From NCBI GenBank assembly GCA_030040995.1, contig JASHOS010000249.1, positions 1 to 59,936 on the forward strand: a stretch of DNA of 59,936 bases, in the 5' to 3' direction. Both the position numbers and the translations under genes were made by a program. Below, in pieces: positions 27,541 through 36,246 of this stretch (its first letter is position 1; each line of letters begins with the position of its first letter). Under the pieces are notes generated by a model. That model saw only the letters and a list, made by a program, of their open reading frames with translations, made no database searches and had not been told where the DNA came from. Source of the stretch: Terriglobia bacterium (GTDB lineage Bacteria > Acidobacteriota > Terriglobia > UBA7540).

Positions 27541-28518
27541 ATGGACGTGTTGATCGTCGGAGCTGGACCAACCGGCCTGGCGTGCGGCATTGAAGCCCAA
27601 CGTGCCGGGCTGGACTTGTTGATCCTGGATAAAGGATGTCTGGTTAACTCGCTATTTACCTACCCCACGGGCATGACCTTTTTCACCAGCCGCGAGCGCC
27701 TCGAAATAGGCGGACTTCCACTTCCCAGCTTGAACGTCAAGCCTACCCGCGCAGAGGCCCTGGAGTACTACCGTCGCGTCACGGATTTCTTCCACCTTCC
27801 AGTCCGCTATCAGGAGCGTGTGATATCCGTCGAGAGGGCGGAGCATGGCTTTCGGGTCCGGACCAGCGGTCCCTGGGACCGTCAAGAAAGTTACAGCCCC
27901 CGAGCTGTGATTCTGGCCACGGGATACTACGATCTGCCGAACCTCCTCCTTGTCCCCGGAGAAGAATTGCCCCACGTTTCCCATTACTATTCCGATGCGC
28001 ACGCCTTCTACCAGAGAAAAGTTGCCGTGATCGGCGCCGCAAACTCGGCCGCCGTTTCCGCCCTGGACCTTTTCCGGCATGGAGCGGAGGTGACTCTGAT
28101 CCATCGTGGCCCCGAGCTTAGCCGCCACATCAAATACTGGATCAAGCCGGACCTCTTCAACCGGATAAAGGAGGGCTCGATCCGGGCCTTCTTTGACTCG
28201 AGCGTCAAAACAATTACACCCGACCATCTCTGTGTTCAGAAAGCTTCGGGCGGCTTGTTCCATGTCGAAACAAGCTTCGTATTTGCATTGACCGGGTATC
28301 ATCCCGACTTCGACTTCATTAAGAGTACCGGCGTTGAGTTGGACTCTTCCACGCTGCGGCCCCGCTGCAACCCTGAAACGCGGGAGAGCAACGTGCCCGG
28401 TTTATATCTGGCGGGAGTGATTATTGCGGGAAAGAATACAAACGAAATTTTTATCGAAAACGGCAGGTTTCACGGGAAGCAGATTATCGCTGACTTGAAA
28501 CAGAAATTGGCCGGATGA
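27541..28518 (+). CDS. ypdA: YpdA-family bacillithiol disulfide reductase
   Basis: A 325-aa flavoprotein starting at 27541 behind GGAAGGGAA; upstream in-frame codons are unlikely to be coding. The FAD-binding VGAGPTGLACGIEA is at residues 5-18 and the second nucleotide-binding fold VIGAANSAAVSALDL is in the middle. YPTGMTFFTSRERLEIGG and the C-terminal NVPGLYLAGVI with NEIFIENGRFHG are typical of YpdA. In Firmicutes YpdA uses NADPH to reduce bacillithiol disulfide. This implies bacillithiol use here; no bsh gene is in the window. It is monocistronic. Confidence 0.93.
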   Translation: MDVLIVGAGPTGLACGIEAQRAGLDLLILDKGCLVNSLFTYPTGMTFFTSRERLEIGGLPLPSLNVKPTRAEALEYYRRVTDFFHLPVRYQERVISVERAEHGFRVRTSGPWDRQESYSPRAVILATGYYDLPNLLLVPGEELPHVSHYYSDAHAFYQRKVAVIGAANSAAVSALDLFRHGAEVTLIHRGPELSRHIKYWIKPDLFNRIKEGSIRAFFDSSVKTITPDHLCVQKASGGLFHVETSFVFALTGYHPDFDFIKSTGVELDSSTLRPRCNPETRESNVPGLYLAGVIIAGKNTNEIFIENGRFHGKQIIADLKQKLAG

Positions 28519-28581
28519 AACGCAGTCCCCTGCTCGCGCCGCCCGGGACGCTGAAAGCTGGTTGCTGACCGCTGAGAGCTG

Positions 28582-29274
28582 TTACTGACAAGTGGTGCAG
28601 ATAAAGGGAACGGAGACGGGCGTATTCTTGGTGGCCTTTGATTCCGTGCCCGGAGTCGTAAGCTGAAACGTAAGCTCGGTGCCGGCACTAACAACGATGG
28701 GCTTGTGGTGTTTGGCAACCAGGTAGACGATGCCGGCGGCCGCGCCAATTGCAGCGCCATAGAGCGCCCCCGTTCCTCCCGCAGCCATAGCCCCGACACC
28801 CGCTCCCGCTGCCGTCGCAATTCCGGCATCCTCGCCGTCTTTTTTGGGGTTTTTCCCGGAACCCTGGAGCGTTCCTTCGTTGTCCACTTTGACACCGCTG
28901 TCCGAAGAGAGGTTTGCGAGCTCGCCTTTGAAGGAGAACTCTTGCTTTCCGTCCTTGGTCACGACTTCATCAGCCACCAGGCGCATCGCCGCTTTGCCCT
29001 TGGCACGCCCCGCAGGCTTAATGAACGCGACATGCCCCCGCAAGGTGCTTCCTGCTGGAATGACCTCCTCGCCGCCCGCAAAAACCGGATTCTCAATTTC
29101 GGCCAGGAAAGGATCGCCGTTCTGATTCGCCTTGCTGCTCAAAGTGGTTTCAAGCTGGACCTCGAGTTGCGTACCCACAGGAAGCGTAAGGAGCGAATTC
29201 CCGGCGATCGCCAGGGCAGCTGCCACGGTGATTCCCACCAACAGCATTGTAAAATAAGCGATGGTCCTTTGCAT
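28582..29274 (-). CDS. Secreted glycine-zipper protein, paralog 1
   Basis: A 230-aa exported protein with an N-terminal signal (residues 1-24). A beta-domain follows: LPVGTQLEVQLETTLSS, NGDPFLAEIENPVF, VIPAGSTLRGHVAFIKPAGR. It resembles the TrbI/VirB10-like beta fold by eye. A Lys/Asp-rich linker leads into a Gly/Ala-rich stretch (about 150-185, GTGALYGAAIGAAAGIVYLV) like glycine-zipper membrane-associated segments, then a beta strand AGTELTFQLTT. A second gene with the same layout lies just upstream on the same strand. It probably acts in the envelope; function unknown. Confidence 0.82.
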   Translation of the reverse strand: MQRTIAYFTMLLVGITVAAALAIAGNSLLTLPVGTQLEVQLETTLSSKANQNGDPFLAEIENPVFAGGEEVIPAGSTLRGHVAFIKPAGRAKGKAAMRLVADEVVTKDGKQEFSFKGELANLSSDSGVKVDNEGTLQGSGKNPKKDGEDAGIATAAGAGVGAMAAGGTGALYGAAIGAAAGIVYLVAKHHKPIVVSAGTELTFQLTTPGTESKATKNTPVSVPFICTTCQ

Positions 29275-29427
29275 TGGACGCCTCCTGACTCTAAACTCCG
29301 TAACGGGCCGGAGGGAGGGTGGGTAGTACGCCTACGTCAAAACCGCGAAAGCAGGGCACACTCGAGGCCCGAACTCCAATCTGATTTTACCTCTCATACG
29401 CAGCGCGGTTCGAAACCGCGATCTTTA

Positions 29428-30186
29428 CTAGTTCGCGGCCGAGGTTGGCGCCGGCGCTGTGCTCGCCATCGTCGAACGGTCCACAGTGAAGGTCAAATAA
29501 GTTCCTTGTACGAGGACGATGTGTTGTTCGTGTTTGAACAGAGTGTACACGAGCGCCGTTCCGGCGCCAATGGCGGCGCCGTCCATGATATCTGTCCCAA
29601 TTCCGGAACCGCCGGGAGGGCAATATCCGTACCAGTCGCACTCCATAATCTTACCCATTCCGATGCTCGCTCCCGCTCCTGCGCCCATCCCTCCCGCAAT
29701 ACCCATCGCCTCGGCAGCGGATTTCTTACTTTTCCCGCAGCCGGTGATGGTCCCTTCCTGATCGGCAGAGGTCTTGCCGGTCGCGGCAGTATGAGCGCAG
29801 ACGCCTCCCTGCGCTTGTTCCAGCGTTCCGTTAAGAGCATAGATAGCCCCGTCGGGAGTGGTGATCTTATCGAGAACCAAGCGCATCTGAGCTTTTCCCG
29901 AAACCCTTCCCGAAGGTTTCAAGAAAGCGATGTGACCGTTGACGGTGCTCCACTGCGGAACCACTTGCTTGCCATTGACGTAAACAGGCTCAGTGATGTC
30001 GGCGGTAAAAGGATCGCCATTCTTGTTCGTAGCGTCGGTGAGCGTGGTGTCCAATTGCACGCGCAGCGTGGTGCCGGCAGGAATCATCGGGGGACGAGGA
30101 GCCGCCGGCTGAGTCGCCGCCATAGCCACAACGCTGAGTACGAGCGCCGCTGCTCCTGCCGAAAGGAACTCAATCGCTCTTTTCAT
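29428..30186 (-). CDS. Secreted glycine-zipper protein, paralog 2
   Basis: A 252-aa paralog of the adjacent downstream gene: signal peptide (KR start, hydrophobic to about residue 23), IPAGTTLRVQLDTTLTD, NGDPFTADITEPVYV, STVNGHIAFLKPSGR-SGKAQMRLVLD, then a Gly/Ala-rich segment GMGAGAGASIGMG and a terminal strand QGTYLTFTVD. Unlike paralog 1 it has an extra Cys-containing part (CDWYGYCPPGG). The two genes are separated by 153 nt and probably arose by tandem duplication. Function is unknown. Confidence 0.82.
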   Translation of the reverse strand: MKRAIEFLSAGAAALVLSVVAMAATQPAAPRPPMIPAGTTLRVQLDTTLTDATNKNGDPFTADITEPVYVNGKQVVPQWSTVNGHIAFLKPSGRVSGKAQMRLVLDKITTPDGAIYALNGTLEQAQGGVCAHTAATGKTSADQEGTITGCGKSKKSAAEAMGIAGGMGAGAGASIGMGKIMECDWYGYCPPGGSGIGTDIMDGAAIGAGTALVYTLFKHEQHIVLVQGTYLTFTVDRSTMASTAPAPTSAAN

Positions 30187-30380
30187 TGCAGCCTCCTGAT
30201 CTCGGGGAGAGACGCGCTTCGGATTTACTCCAACCTCGTGTTTCTCCCGTGATTCCCTCTGCCCGGAATGCTCCCGAAATTCTTCGTCTTGCCTAGCTCA
30301 CCTAAAGTAAAGTATACCTCCGGCTTGGGGTAGGGACAAGACGCGCGTTTTGAGAATTCCGGGACGGCGCGACGAGCAGA

Positions 30381-30719
30381 CTATTCGCGTTTGTGGCCAT
30401 TGCCGTGGCCTTCGATGTACTTTTCAACTACGACGATGAAGGCATCCACATGGTCTGACAGGGCGTCTACACGATCCGAAAGGGTTCCCAAACGCTCAAC
30501 GAAGCGGATTTCCGCTTGCGCGAGACGGCCTACTAAGTCAGCAAGCGTGGCAATTTGCTCTTCATTCCTAGCGATTCGCTCGTCATGCTTCTTGGCCATC
30601 TCATCAAGCTGCTGGATGGCCAAGTTATGCTGCTCGATCGCTAGGTTATGTTGCTGGATGGCGGCGTCGTGTCGGGCCTGATGCTCCAGCATGAACTGCA
30701 TGGCCTTCTCAAGATCCAT
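30381..30719 (-). CDS. Small coiled-coil protein
   Basis: A 112-aa protein from the ATG at 30719; the upstream in-frame extension to 30803 runs through a palindrome and is rejected. Nearly the whole chain is helical with heptads. There is an internal repeat in QQHNLAIEQHNLAIQQLDE, then HDERIARNEEQIATLADLVG and LSDRVDALSDHVDAFIVVV. There is no signal peptide and no transmembrane helix. Such small coiled coils are frequent orphan genes, and the role is unknown. A perfect 15-bp-arm palindrome lies 41 nt upstream of the start. Confidence 0.65.
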   Translation of the reverse strand: MDLEKAMQFMLEHQARHDAAIQQHNLAIEQHNLAIQQLDEMAKKHDERIARNEEQIATLADLVGRLAQAEIRFVERLGTLSDRVDALSDHVDAFIVVVEKYIEGHGNGHKRE

Positions 30720-30759
30720 AGCCCCTAGTATAGTCCAGATTCCCCGCGGAAGAAGGATT

Positions 30760-30791
30760 GCAGCAGTTTTTTCGGGCGAAAAAACTGCTGC
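30760..30791. repeat. Perfect 15-bp inverted repeat in a divergent promoter region
   Basis: GCAGCAGTTTTTTCG (30760-30774), GG, CGAAAAAACTGCTGC (30777-30791). It sits between the coiled-coil gene (minus) and the VWFA-like gene (plus). It could be an operator for both, or a bidirectional hairpin. The T/A runs lie inside the stem rather than after it. Confidence 0.9.
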
Positions 30792-30889
30792 TCCGGTGCG
30801 CACAGCATGACAGCTTCGAATGATTCACATGTTCCAAGACGGGACGATGTTAGGCGCGGAGTACAATGAACGAAGAAGGAAATCCGGTC

Positions 30890-32002
30890 ATGCGAAGGCT
30901 GATCCGAGGGCTTCCTGGCGTGTTGGCGGTTCCGGCATTTTTTCTATGCTACGCTTGGGCGCAGAAGACGTCTACCTCCGCGGTCTCGGTCCCCCGAAGC
31001 CAAATTTCCGGCCCTCAAGCTGGCATGCCAAGCCCAGACACCATTCATGTGCGCTCTTTCCTGGTTGTAGCGCCGGTCACGGTAACCGATGCTGCCGGCA
31101 ATTTTGTCGAGGATCTCCGGCGGGAGCAGTTCCAGGTGTGGGACGACGGCGTTGCGCAGCGAATTACGCATTTTGGCTTGGCGACGGAACCCATCGCCGC
31201 CGTGATTGTGATTCAGACCAGTGAGGAAGTCGCGCCGGTACTGCCTGAGGTCCATCCGCTGGGCGTTCTCTTCTCAAGCTTGCTCTTAGGTAAATCAGGG
31301 GAAGCCGCCGTGGTGACATACGCAGACAAGGCCGAGGCGATTCAGAACTTCTCAACCGATCCGGCGACACTGGCGAAAACCCTTCGCAGCATCGAGGTGA
31401 GTGGGATTAAGGCCCGCCTGAACGATGCATTGTCGCGGGCCATTTTCATGCTTTCCAACGAGCCCAACGGCAAACGGCGTGTGATTATTGTGTTCTCAGA
31501 AGGATTTGACCGTGGCAGTGAAACCAGTGGAGCTGAAATCGTGCGCGCGGCGAGCAACTCCAACGTGACGATCTATGGCATTCGGTTCAGTCCGGCGGGA
31601 ACGGAGTTCAAGGACGACAGCAGGTCAGCTCTCACGCAGGTCTTGGTACCCTGTTCGCTATCCGCTGGCAACGAAAATCCATCCCGCCCGTGCAACTTTG
31701 CGCTTAACCTGGCGCCGCTGACGGTATTGGGTCTGAAGATGGGTTCCAAGAAGCTGCGGGCCAACCTGCTGGGACAATACGGAGGATATACGGGCGGGAT
31801 CGTGTATACGCACTGGAAGAAGGGTGCGGTGCAGGATCAACTCCAGAACATCGCCCTCGCAGTTAGCGGCCAATACGACTTGGCGTACGTTCCCACTACT
31901 CTTAAGCAGACCGGATTCCATCCGATCAGGGTCACGGTTTCCGACCCGGGACTTCACATCCGCACACGGGCCGGATATTTCTATGCGTCGGCGCAAAAAT
32001 GA
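30890..32002 (+). CDS. VWFA-related secreted protein, degenerate metal site
   Basis: A 370-aa exported protein starting at 30890 behind GAAGGA; 30866 is a weaker alternative. A signal peptide covers residues 1-25 (AYAWAQ-like end). A short beta-domain common to acidobacterial VWFA proteins follows (VTVTDAAGNFVEDLRREQFQVWDDG), then a von Willebrand A-like fold. The usual metal motif DxSxS is replaced by IQTSEE, so the metal site is probably lost. The C-terminal SGQYDLAYVPTT ... HPIRVTVSDPGLHIRTRAGYF is a typical family ending. It probably binds a surface or periplasmic partner. It is divergent from the coiled-coil gene. Confidence 0.87.
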   Translation: MRRLIRGLPGVLAVPAFFLCYAWAQKTSTSAVSVPRSQISGPQAGMPSPDTIHVRSFLVVAPVTVTDAAGNFVEDLRREQFQVWDDGVAQRITHFGLATEPIAAVIVIQTSEEVAPVLPEVHPLGVLFSSLLLGKSGEAAVVTYADKAEAIQNFSTDPATLAKTLRSIEVSGIKARLNDALSRAIFMLSNEPNGKRRVIIVFSEGFDRGSETSGAEIVRAASNSNVTIYGIRFSPAGTEFKDDSRSALTQVLVPCSLSAGNENPSRPCNFALNLAPLTVLGLKMGSKKLRANLLGQYGGYTGGIVYTHWKKGAVQDQLQNIALAVSGQYDLAYVPTTLKQTGFHPIRVTVSDPGLHIRTRAGYFYASAQK

Positions 32003-32250
32003 AATGGGCAACAACCTTCCAGCGTATACTTCTCTCTGCAATGCAAGGTCGTAAAGTCTCATCTTGGGGGCAGGCTTTTTAAGGCCCCCTCACACGCTTT
32101 CCTCACCCACTGCTGCGCGGTCCCTTCTCTCCCCCAAGCAGGAGAGGGCTGATGTCAGGGTGACGCATGGTACAATAGATGGTTGTTTATTCGCATCCTC
32201 GAAGATTTATCGATGGTCTGCCTCCGAGGGTTCCGCCGGAGAATACCGCT

Positions 32251-33192
32251 ATGCCCATAGATTATTATGGTCAGGTTTGGCACAACGGACGGTTTATCTC
32301 CTGGGGCGATGCCACCATCCACGTGGGGTCCCACGTGGTGAGTTACGGGACGTGCCTGTTTGAAGGAATCCGTTGCTATGAGACGCCGCAGGGGCCGGCG
32401 ATCTTCCGGCTGCAAGACCACGTCACGAGGCTGGTCAATTCCTGCAAGATCTATCGCATGGAGCTTCCTTACGCGCCGGAAGATCTTGAGCGGGCGATGA
32501 CCGAACTCATCCGGATCAACCGGGCGCAGCATGCGTATTTGCGCCCTGTGATTTTCCGCGGTTACGGCGAGCTGGGTGTCAACCCGATGCAAAATCCGGT
32601 TGAGGCCTATATTCTTGCCTGGAAGTGGGGGAAATATTTGGGGCACGAAGCGCTGGAGAGTGGCATCGACGTCTGCATTTCGTCGTGGAACCGGATGGCT
32701 CCTAATACGCTTCCCGCCATGGCCAAGGCTGCCGCCAACTATATGAACTCTCAGTTGATCAAGATGGAAGCCGTCGTCAACGGGTACACCGAAGGCATCG
32801 CCTTGGACAGTTCCGGGAACGTGAGCGAGGGCAGCGGCGAAAACATCTTTCTCGTGCGAAACGACCGTATCTATACGCCACCCCTTGCGAGCTCGGTGCT
32901 GCCGGGCATTACCCGCGATTCGGTAATCATGCTGGCAGAGGAAGCGGGCTGGAGGGTTACGGAAGAAGCTGTGCCGCGCGAGGCGCTCTATATTGCCGAT
33001 GAGGTCTTCTTCTCCGGCACGGCAGCGGAAATTACGCCGCTCCGCTCGATCGACCGGATCGTCATCGGACAAGGCTGCCCGGGTCCGGTGACGCGGCAAT
33101 TACAGCAGCGCTTGCTCGCTGTCGCAAGCGGACGCGCGGAAGATAAACACGGCTGGCTTACCTACTGCCAACAACCCGTCGCGGCAGAATGA
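32251..33192 (+). CDS. ilvE: Branched-chain amino acid aminotransferase
   Basis: A 313-aa cytoplasmic PLP enzyme of fold type IV that makes valine, leucine and isoleucine from their 2-oxo acids with glutamate. The start at 32251 is chosen because IDYYGQVWHNGRFI is the conserved N-terminus. VSYGTCLFEGIRCY, catalytic Lys159 in LPAMAKAAANYM, and GNVSEGSGENIFLV (PLP phosphate site) are all present, followed by LPGITRDSVI. Length is normal. It is monocistronic, with no regulatory leader peptide seen upstream. Confidence 0.96.
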   Translation: MPIDYYGQVWHNGRFISWGDATIHVGSHVVSYGTCLFEGIRCYETPQGPAIFRLQDHVTRLVNSCKIYRMELPYAPEDLERAMTELIRINRAQHAYLRPVIFRGYGELGVNPMQNPVEAYILAWKWGKYLGHEALESGIDVCISSWNRMAPNTLPAMAKAAANYMNSQLIKMEAVVNGYTEGIALDSSGNVSEGSGENIFLVRNDRIYTPPLASSVLPGITRDSVIMLAEEAGWRVTEEAVPREALYIADEVFFSGTAAEITPLRSIDRIVIGQGCPGPVTRQLQQRLLAVASGRAEDKHGWLTYCQQPVAAE

Positions 33193-33393
33193 GCCGAAAG
33201 AAGAGCGGCACCACCTAGATTTGCAACCAACCTGTCCAAGAGCGCGGATCTATGCCTTTCAGGTCCGCGATTTGTCACCGCCCGCAACAACACCCAACAA
33301 ACCTGATGGCGGGGTCTTGGCTACTAGCTAAGCTCATAAGGTCACCCGTGTCGGTAGTGGGTAACATTTTAAAATTGCGCGCGATACGGCCCC

Positions 33394-33423
33394 TTGACGG
33401 GAGGGGGATAACTTTGGCATAGT
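33394..33423 (+). promoter_or_regulatory. Candidate sigma70-type promoter for the IclR gene
   Basis: TTGACG (33394-33399) and CATAGT (33418-33423) with an 18-nt spacer. It lies 43 nt before the IclR start, in a 274-nt gap after ilvE. Five of six and four of six positions match the consensus. Confidence 0.45.
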
Positions 33424-33466
33424 TAGTGCCCAGGTAAATCCCAGAAGATCCAATTGGAATGAGCCG

Positions 33467-34300
33467 ATGGGTAGCCTTGGGGGTTATGGAACTCGGTTTC
33501 CCGATACAACGGTTCCCGCCGTAGACCGTGCCCTAAATCTCCTGGAGCTCCTGGCTTCCACAACTTCAGGCCTTAGTCTGTCAGCAATCAGCCGAAGACT
33601 CAAGATTCCCAAAAGCAGTGCCTACTATCTGATCACAACCCTTGCGAAGCACAATCTGGTGCGGCGCAGCCCTGACCAACGTGTTTATTTGCTGGGCACA
33701 CATGCCCTCTCGATCGCAAGGATGAGTCCTGCCGAATCTGACCTCAAGAAACTTTGCTCCCCCTACCTCCAGTCCCTTTCCAGAAAGTTAGGAATGACGG
33801 CACAAGTTGGTATTCGCGAGGGCGCCGAAGCGCGCATCATCGATCGGTCAGAAATACCTGGACTCCGGCTGGATTCCTGGGTTGGACGTCATTTCGATTT
33901 GCACTGCACCGCCATTGGAAAGGCACTAATCACTTATCTCTCTGATGCGGAAGTGGAGAATCTATTCAGAAATCGCGGTTTTCCGAAACACAATGAGAAT
34001 ACGGTGTGCTCCTTAGAGCTTCTGAAGTCCCAGCTAGCGGAAGTAAGGAAGCGGGGCTTTGCGACCGACAACGAGGAGCACGAGCTGGGCGTTCGCTGTG
34101 TCGCTTCTCCCGTTTTCGGTGACCTTGGCGGCGTCGTCGCCGCAGTCTGCGTCTTTTCGCCGATGACTCGACTATCTTGCTCCGAAATGCCCAATATTGG
34201 TCTTGAAGTCGTTAAGACTGCAAACGAGATCTCCAGAAATCTTAACGATGCTCCCCCCTCCCGCTTTATGCTGCCCAAAGATATTCACCCCGAAGTATAG
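33467..34300 (+). CDS. IclR-family transcriptional regulator
   Basis: A 277-aa regulator. Residues 18-75 form the winged helix (VPAVDRALNLLELLAST, LSLSAISRRLKIPKSSAYYLITTL). The IclR effector domain follows: YLQSLSRKLGMTAQVG, LHCTAIGKALITYL (the diagnostic phrase), and GFATDNEEHELGVRCVASPVF. Members bind small aromatic or sugar acids and control neighbouring catabolic operons. It is the first gene of the long plus-strand run that ends at 53094 and is the only regulator in it, so it probably governs that cluster. Confidence 0.95.
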   Translation: MGSLGGYGTRFPDTTVPAVDRALNLLELLASTTSGLSLSAISRRLKIPKSSAYYLITTLAKHNLVRRSPDQRVYLLGTHALSIARMSPAESDLKKLCSPYLQSLSRKLGMTAQVGIREGAEARIIDRSEIPGLRLDSWVGRHFDLHCTAIGKALITYLSDAEVENLFRNRGFPKHNENTVCSLELLKSQLAEVRKRGFATDNEEHELGVRCVASPVFGDLGGVVAAVCVFSPMTRLSCSEMPNIGLEVVKTANEISRNLNDAPPSRFMLPKDIHPEV

Positions 34301-34503
34301 GGGTGTGGCTTCTCGTCCCTGATCCCCATTTTTGCACCCAGCCATAGTGCTGCGCTCCGCCGTTCCGCCTTCAAACTTCCTACCTACGGATTGTTCGCTG
34401 TTCGCGACAGCGCATCCGGACAGATTTCGTTCGCGTAATTGAATGTGCTTGTTTCTTGAAGAAGTCCGATGCAAAGATGAACCTTCCAAGGGGTATAGAG
34501 AAA

Positions 34504-34766
34504 TGCGAGTCACGATCACCAACACAGGAACAGGAATTGCCACAAGCACGGTAAGTGATGGCTCGGGCAGCTACGTTGTTCCCGACCTGATTCCCGGCGC
34601 CTACGAGGTGTCAGCGGAACAGCAAGGGTTCCAGGGGATAACAAAGTCCGGCATTACGCTTCTCGTCGACCAGAAGGCCCTCGTCGATCTGACCCTGCCC
34701 GTCGAGTCAACAACACAGACAGTTACGGTGAGCAGCCAGGCTCCGTTAGTTCAATCGTCCTTCTAA
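34504..34766 (+). pseudogene. TonB-receptor fragment (carboxypeptidase-regulatory domain only)
   Basis: About 87 codons encode an isolated CarboxypepD_reg-like domain (MRVTITNTGTG ... DGSGSYVVPDLIPGAYEVSAE ... VTVSSQAPLVQSS). This is the part that follows the signal peptide in Oar-like TonB-dependent receptors. It has no signal peptide before it and stops where plug and barrel should begin. The in-frame sequence upstream to 34443 is unrelated. It is best read as the remnant of a second receptor gene, different in sequence from the intact one at 36247. Confidence 0.75.
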
Positions 34767-34849
34767 CAGGGAGGAGCGTAGGGTGGCCGCTCGAGACTGG
34801 AAGCCCGTTGAATGTTCGGTCCATATCTAACCCAGGAAGGCAAAAACAG

Positions 34850-35806
34850 ATGCAGCGCAGAACCTATTTAAAGACAATGTTGGCAGGAGCAAGTGCGATG
34901 GCTTTACCAGCGGCAGCACAAGAGTCTCTTGCTGGGCGCATCAAACACACCGATCCAAGTAAGTATCATCTAGGCCATTCGCACGCGAGCGCTGGCGATA
35001 TAGCTTGTGAGCGGCTTCTACGCAGCAGCGATATGACTACGAATCTATACTTCATTGACCGTTGCCAGATCATGCCCGGAGGGGGTGTGGGCCACCACTT
35101 CCACAACCATTGCGAGGAAATGTTTGTCATTTTCGACGGTGAGGCGCAGTTTACGATTAACGGCCGGACATCTTTACTAAAAGGCCCGGCGGGAGCTCCT
35201 TGCCGGATGGGTCACTCCCATGCCATCTACAATCCAACCAACAAGCCAGTGCAATTCATGAACATCAATGTATCTGCGGTCAAAGGGAAGTATGACGCCT
35301 TTAATCTTGGCGACGCCCGCGTCGGTGTTCCTCTCGATCCCATTCCGGTTTTTATGACCATGCAGTTAAACAAGACGGTGTTTCAACCGCCCCTTGGGGG
35401 CCACAGGCGACCGAGCCCACCGAACGAAGTGGAAGACGATCCGCACAATCTTCTCCGGCCTGTCGAGGGCTATCTCGGTGGTCAAGGTACCGTGCAGTAT
35501 CGTCGCTGTCTGCACCCGGAAGTGTTTCTTACGAACTGGTCCTACGTGGATCACCTCTTCCTGCCCCCGGGAACCTCAGAAGGCCGTCATCTGCACACCG
35601 GCGTGGAGGAAGTTTATTACGTGATGCACGGCAATGGCGAGGTGCAGGTGAATGAGGAAACTGCAGCAATTAGGAACGGAGACGTCGTTCCGGTGCTCCT
35701 TGACCAAGTACATGCGTTTCGCAATAACGGCTCTGAGGGGCTTGAGCTCATGATTATCGGTATCGCGACGCAGAAATGGGTTCTGGACACCCAAGAAGTG
35801 AAATAA
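34850..35806 (+). CDS. Tat-exported bicupin protein 1
   Basis: A 318-aa protein from ATG 34850 behind AGGAAGG. The N-terminus MQRRTYLKTMLAGASAMALP is a twin-arginine-type signal ending in AAAQ. Two cupin domains each keep their metal ligands: first GVGHHFHNHCEEMF and GHSHAIYNP; second GRHLHTGVEEVYYV and VHAFRNNG (His, His, Glu, His sets). It is strongly similar to genes at 46518 and 48709. Relative to these it has an insert of about 25 residues, Pro/Arg/Glu-rich, between the cupins (35373-35455). Cupins include dioxygenases, isomerases and sugar-binding enzymes. The reaction is unknown, but the context points to catabolism in the periplasm. Confidence 0.9.
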   Translation: MQRRTYLKTMLAGASAMALPAAAQESLAGRIKHTDPSKYHLGHSHASAGDIACERLLRSSDMTTNLYFIDRCQIMPGGGVGHHFHNHCEEMFVIFDGEAQFTINGRTSLLKGPAGAPCRMGHSHAIYNPTNKPVQFMNINVSAVKGKYDAFNLGDARVGVPLDPIPVFMTMQLNKTVFQPPLGGHRRPSPPNEVEDDPHNLLRPVEGYLGGQGTVQYRRCLHPEVFLTNWSYVDHLFLPPGTSEGRHLHTGVEEVYYVMHGNGEVQVNEETAAIRNGDVVPVLLDQVHAFRNNGSEGLELMIIGIATQKWVLDTQEVK

Positions 35807-36246
35807 ATTCTTCCAACAAGCCGCCTCAAACGCCGGCAACAAAGGGCTCGCTTTCAAAGCTTCCGCACGGTGCTGCGTAGTATTCCCGCAGACCAGACTT
35901 CGTTAGCGCCTGCAGCCGTTTTGCTTTCGTCTTGCGCTGACCGCCGTTCTGCTTCCGAGCCTCCTTTTCTACTTCTACCGCTTTTTCCACTTCCTTGAAG
36001 GAACGTCGGCCCAAAAAGATTTTGTTCAGCTAATTGAATTCGCTTGCTTGTGGAATACCGGCAGCGCCAATATGAACTCCCGTCAGGCTTCTTCTGATGC
36101 CGAATTGAAGTTAGTTCGAGGTCTGACAGCGCGCAATTTCACCTCAAATAGCTCAATATCTGGGCCTTTGTATGGCACGATCGCCTTCACAGTTATGTTC
36201 CACTCGGGACGGGATTGGAACGTCAAATGGACAGGAGAGCTCTCCC
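35807..36246. other. Long leader region of the TonB-dependent receptor
   Basis: 440 nt without a supported gene. Positions 36018-36055 match 34423-34460, upstream of the receptor fragment, at 29 of 38 positions (shared core TAATTGAAT..GCTTG). This suggests a common promoter or leader. A minus-strand Lys-rich frame at 35826-36014 has no recognisable product and is not called. Confidence 0.5.

Noticed and set aside
28705-30252. 515-codon plus-strand frame opposite the two paralogs
   Set aside because: Both paralogs on the minus strand have signal peptides and homologous layout; the plus frame is low-complexity Arg/Ser/His.
35826-36014. Lys/Glu-rich 62-codon minus-strand frame
   Set aside because: No start signal, low complexity, and it lies in the receptor leader region.
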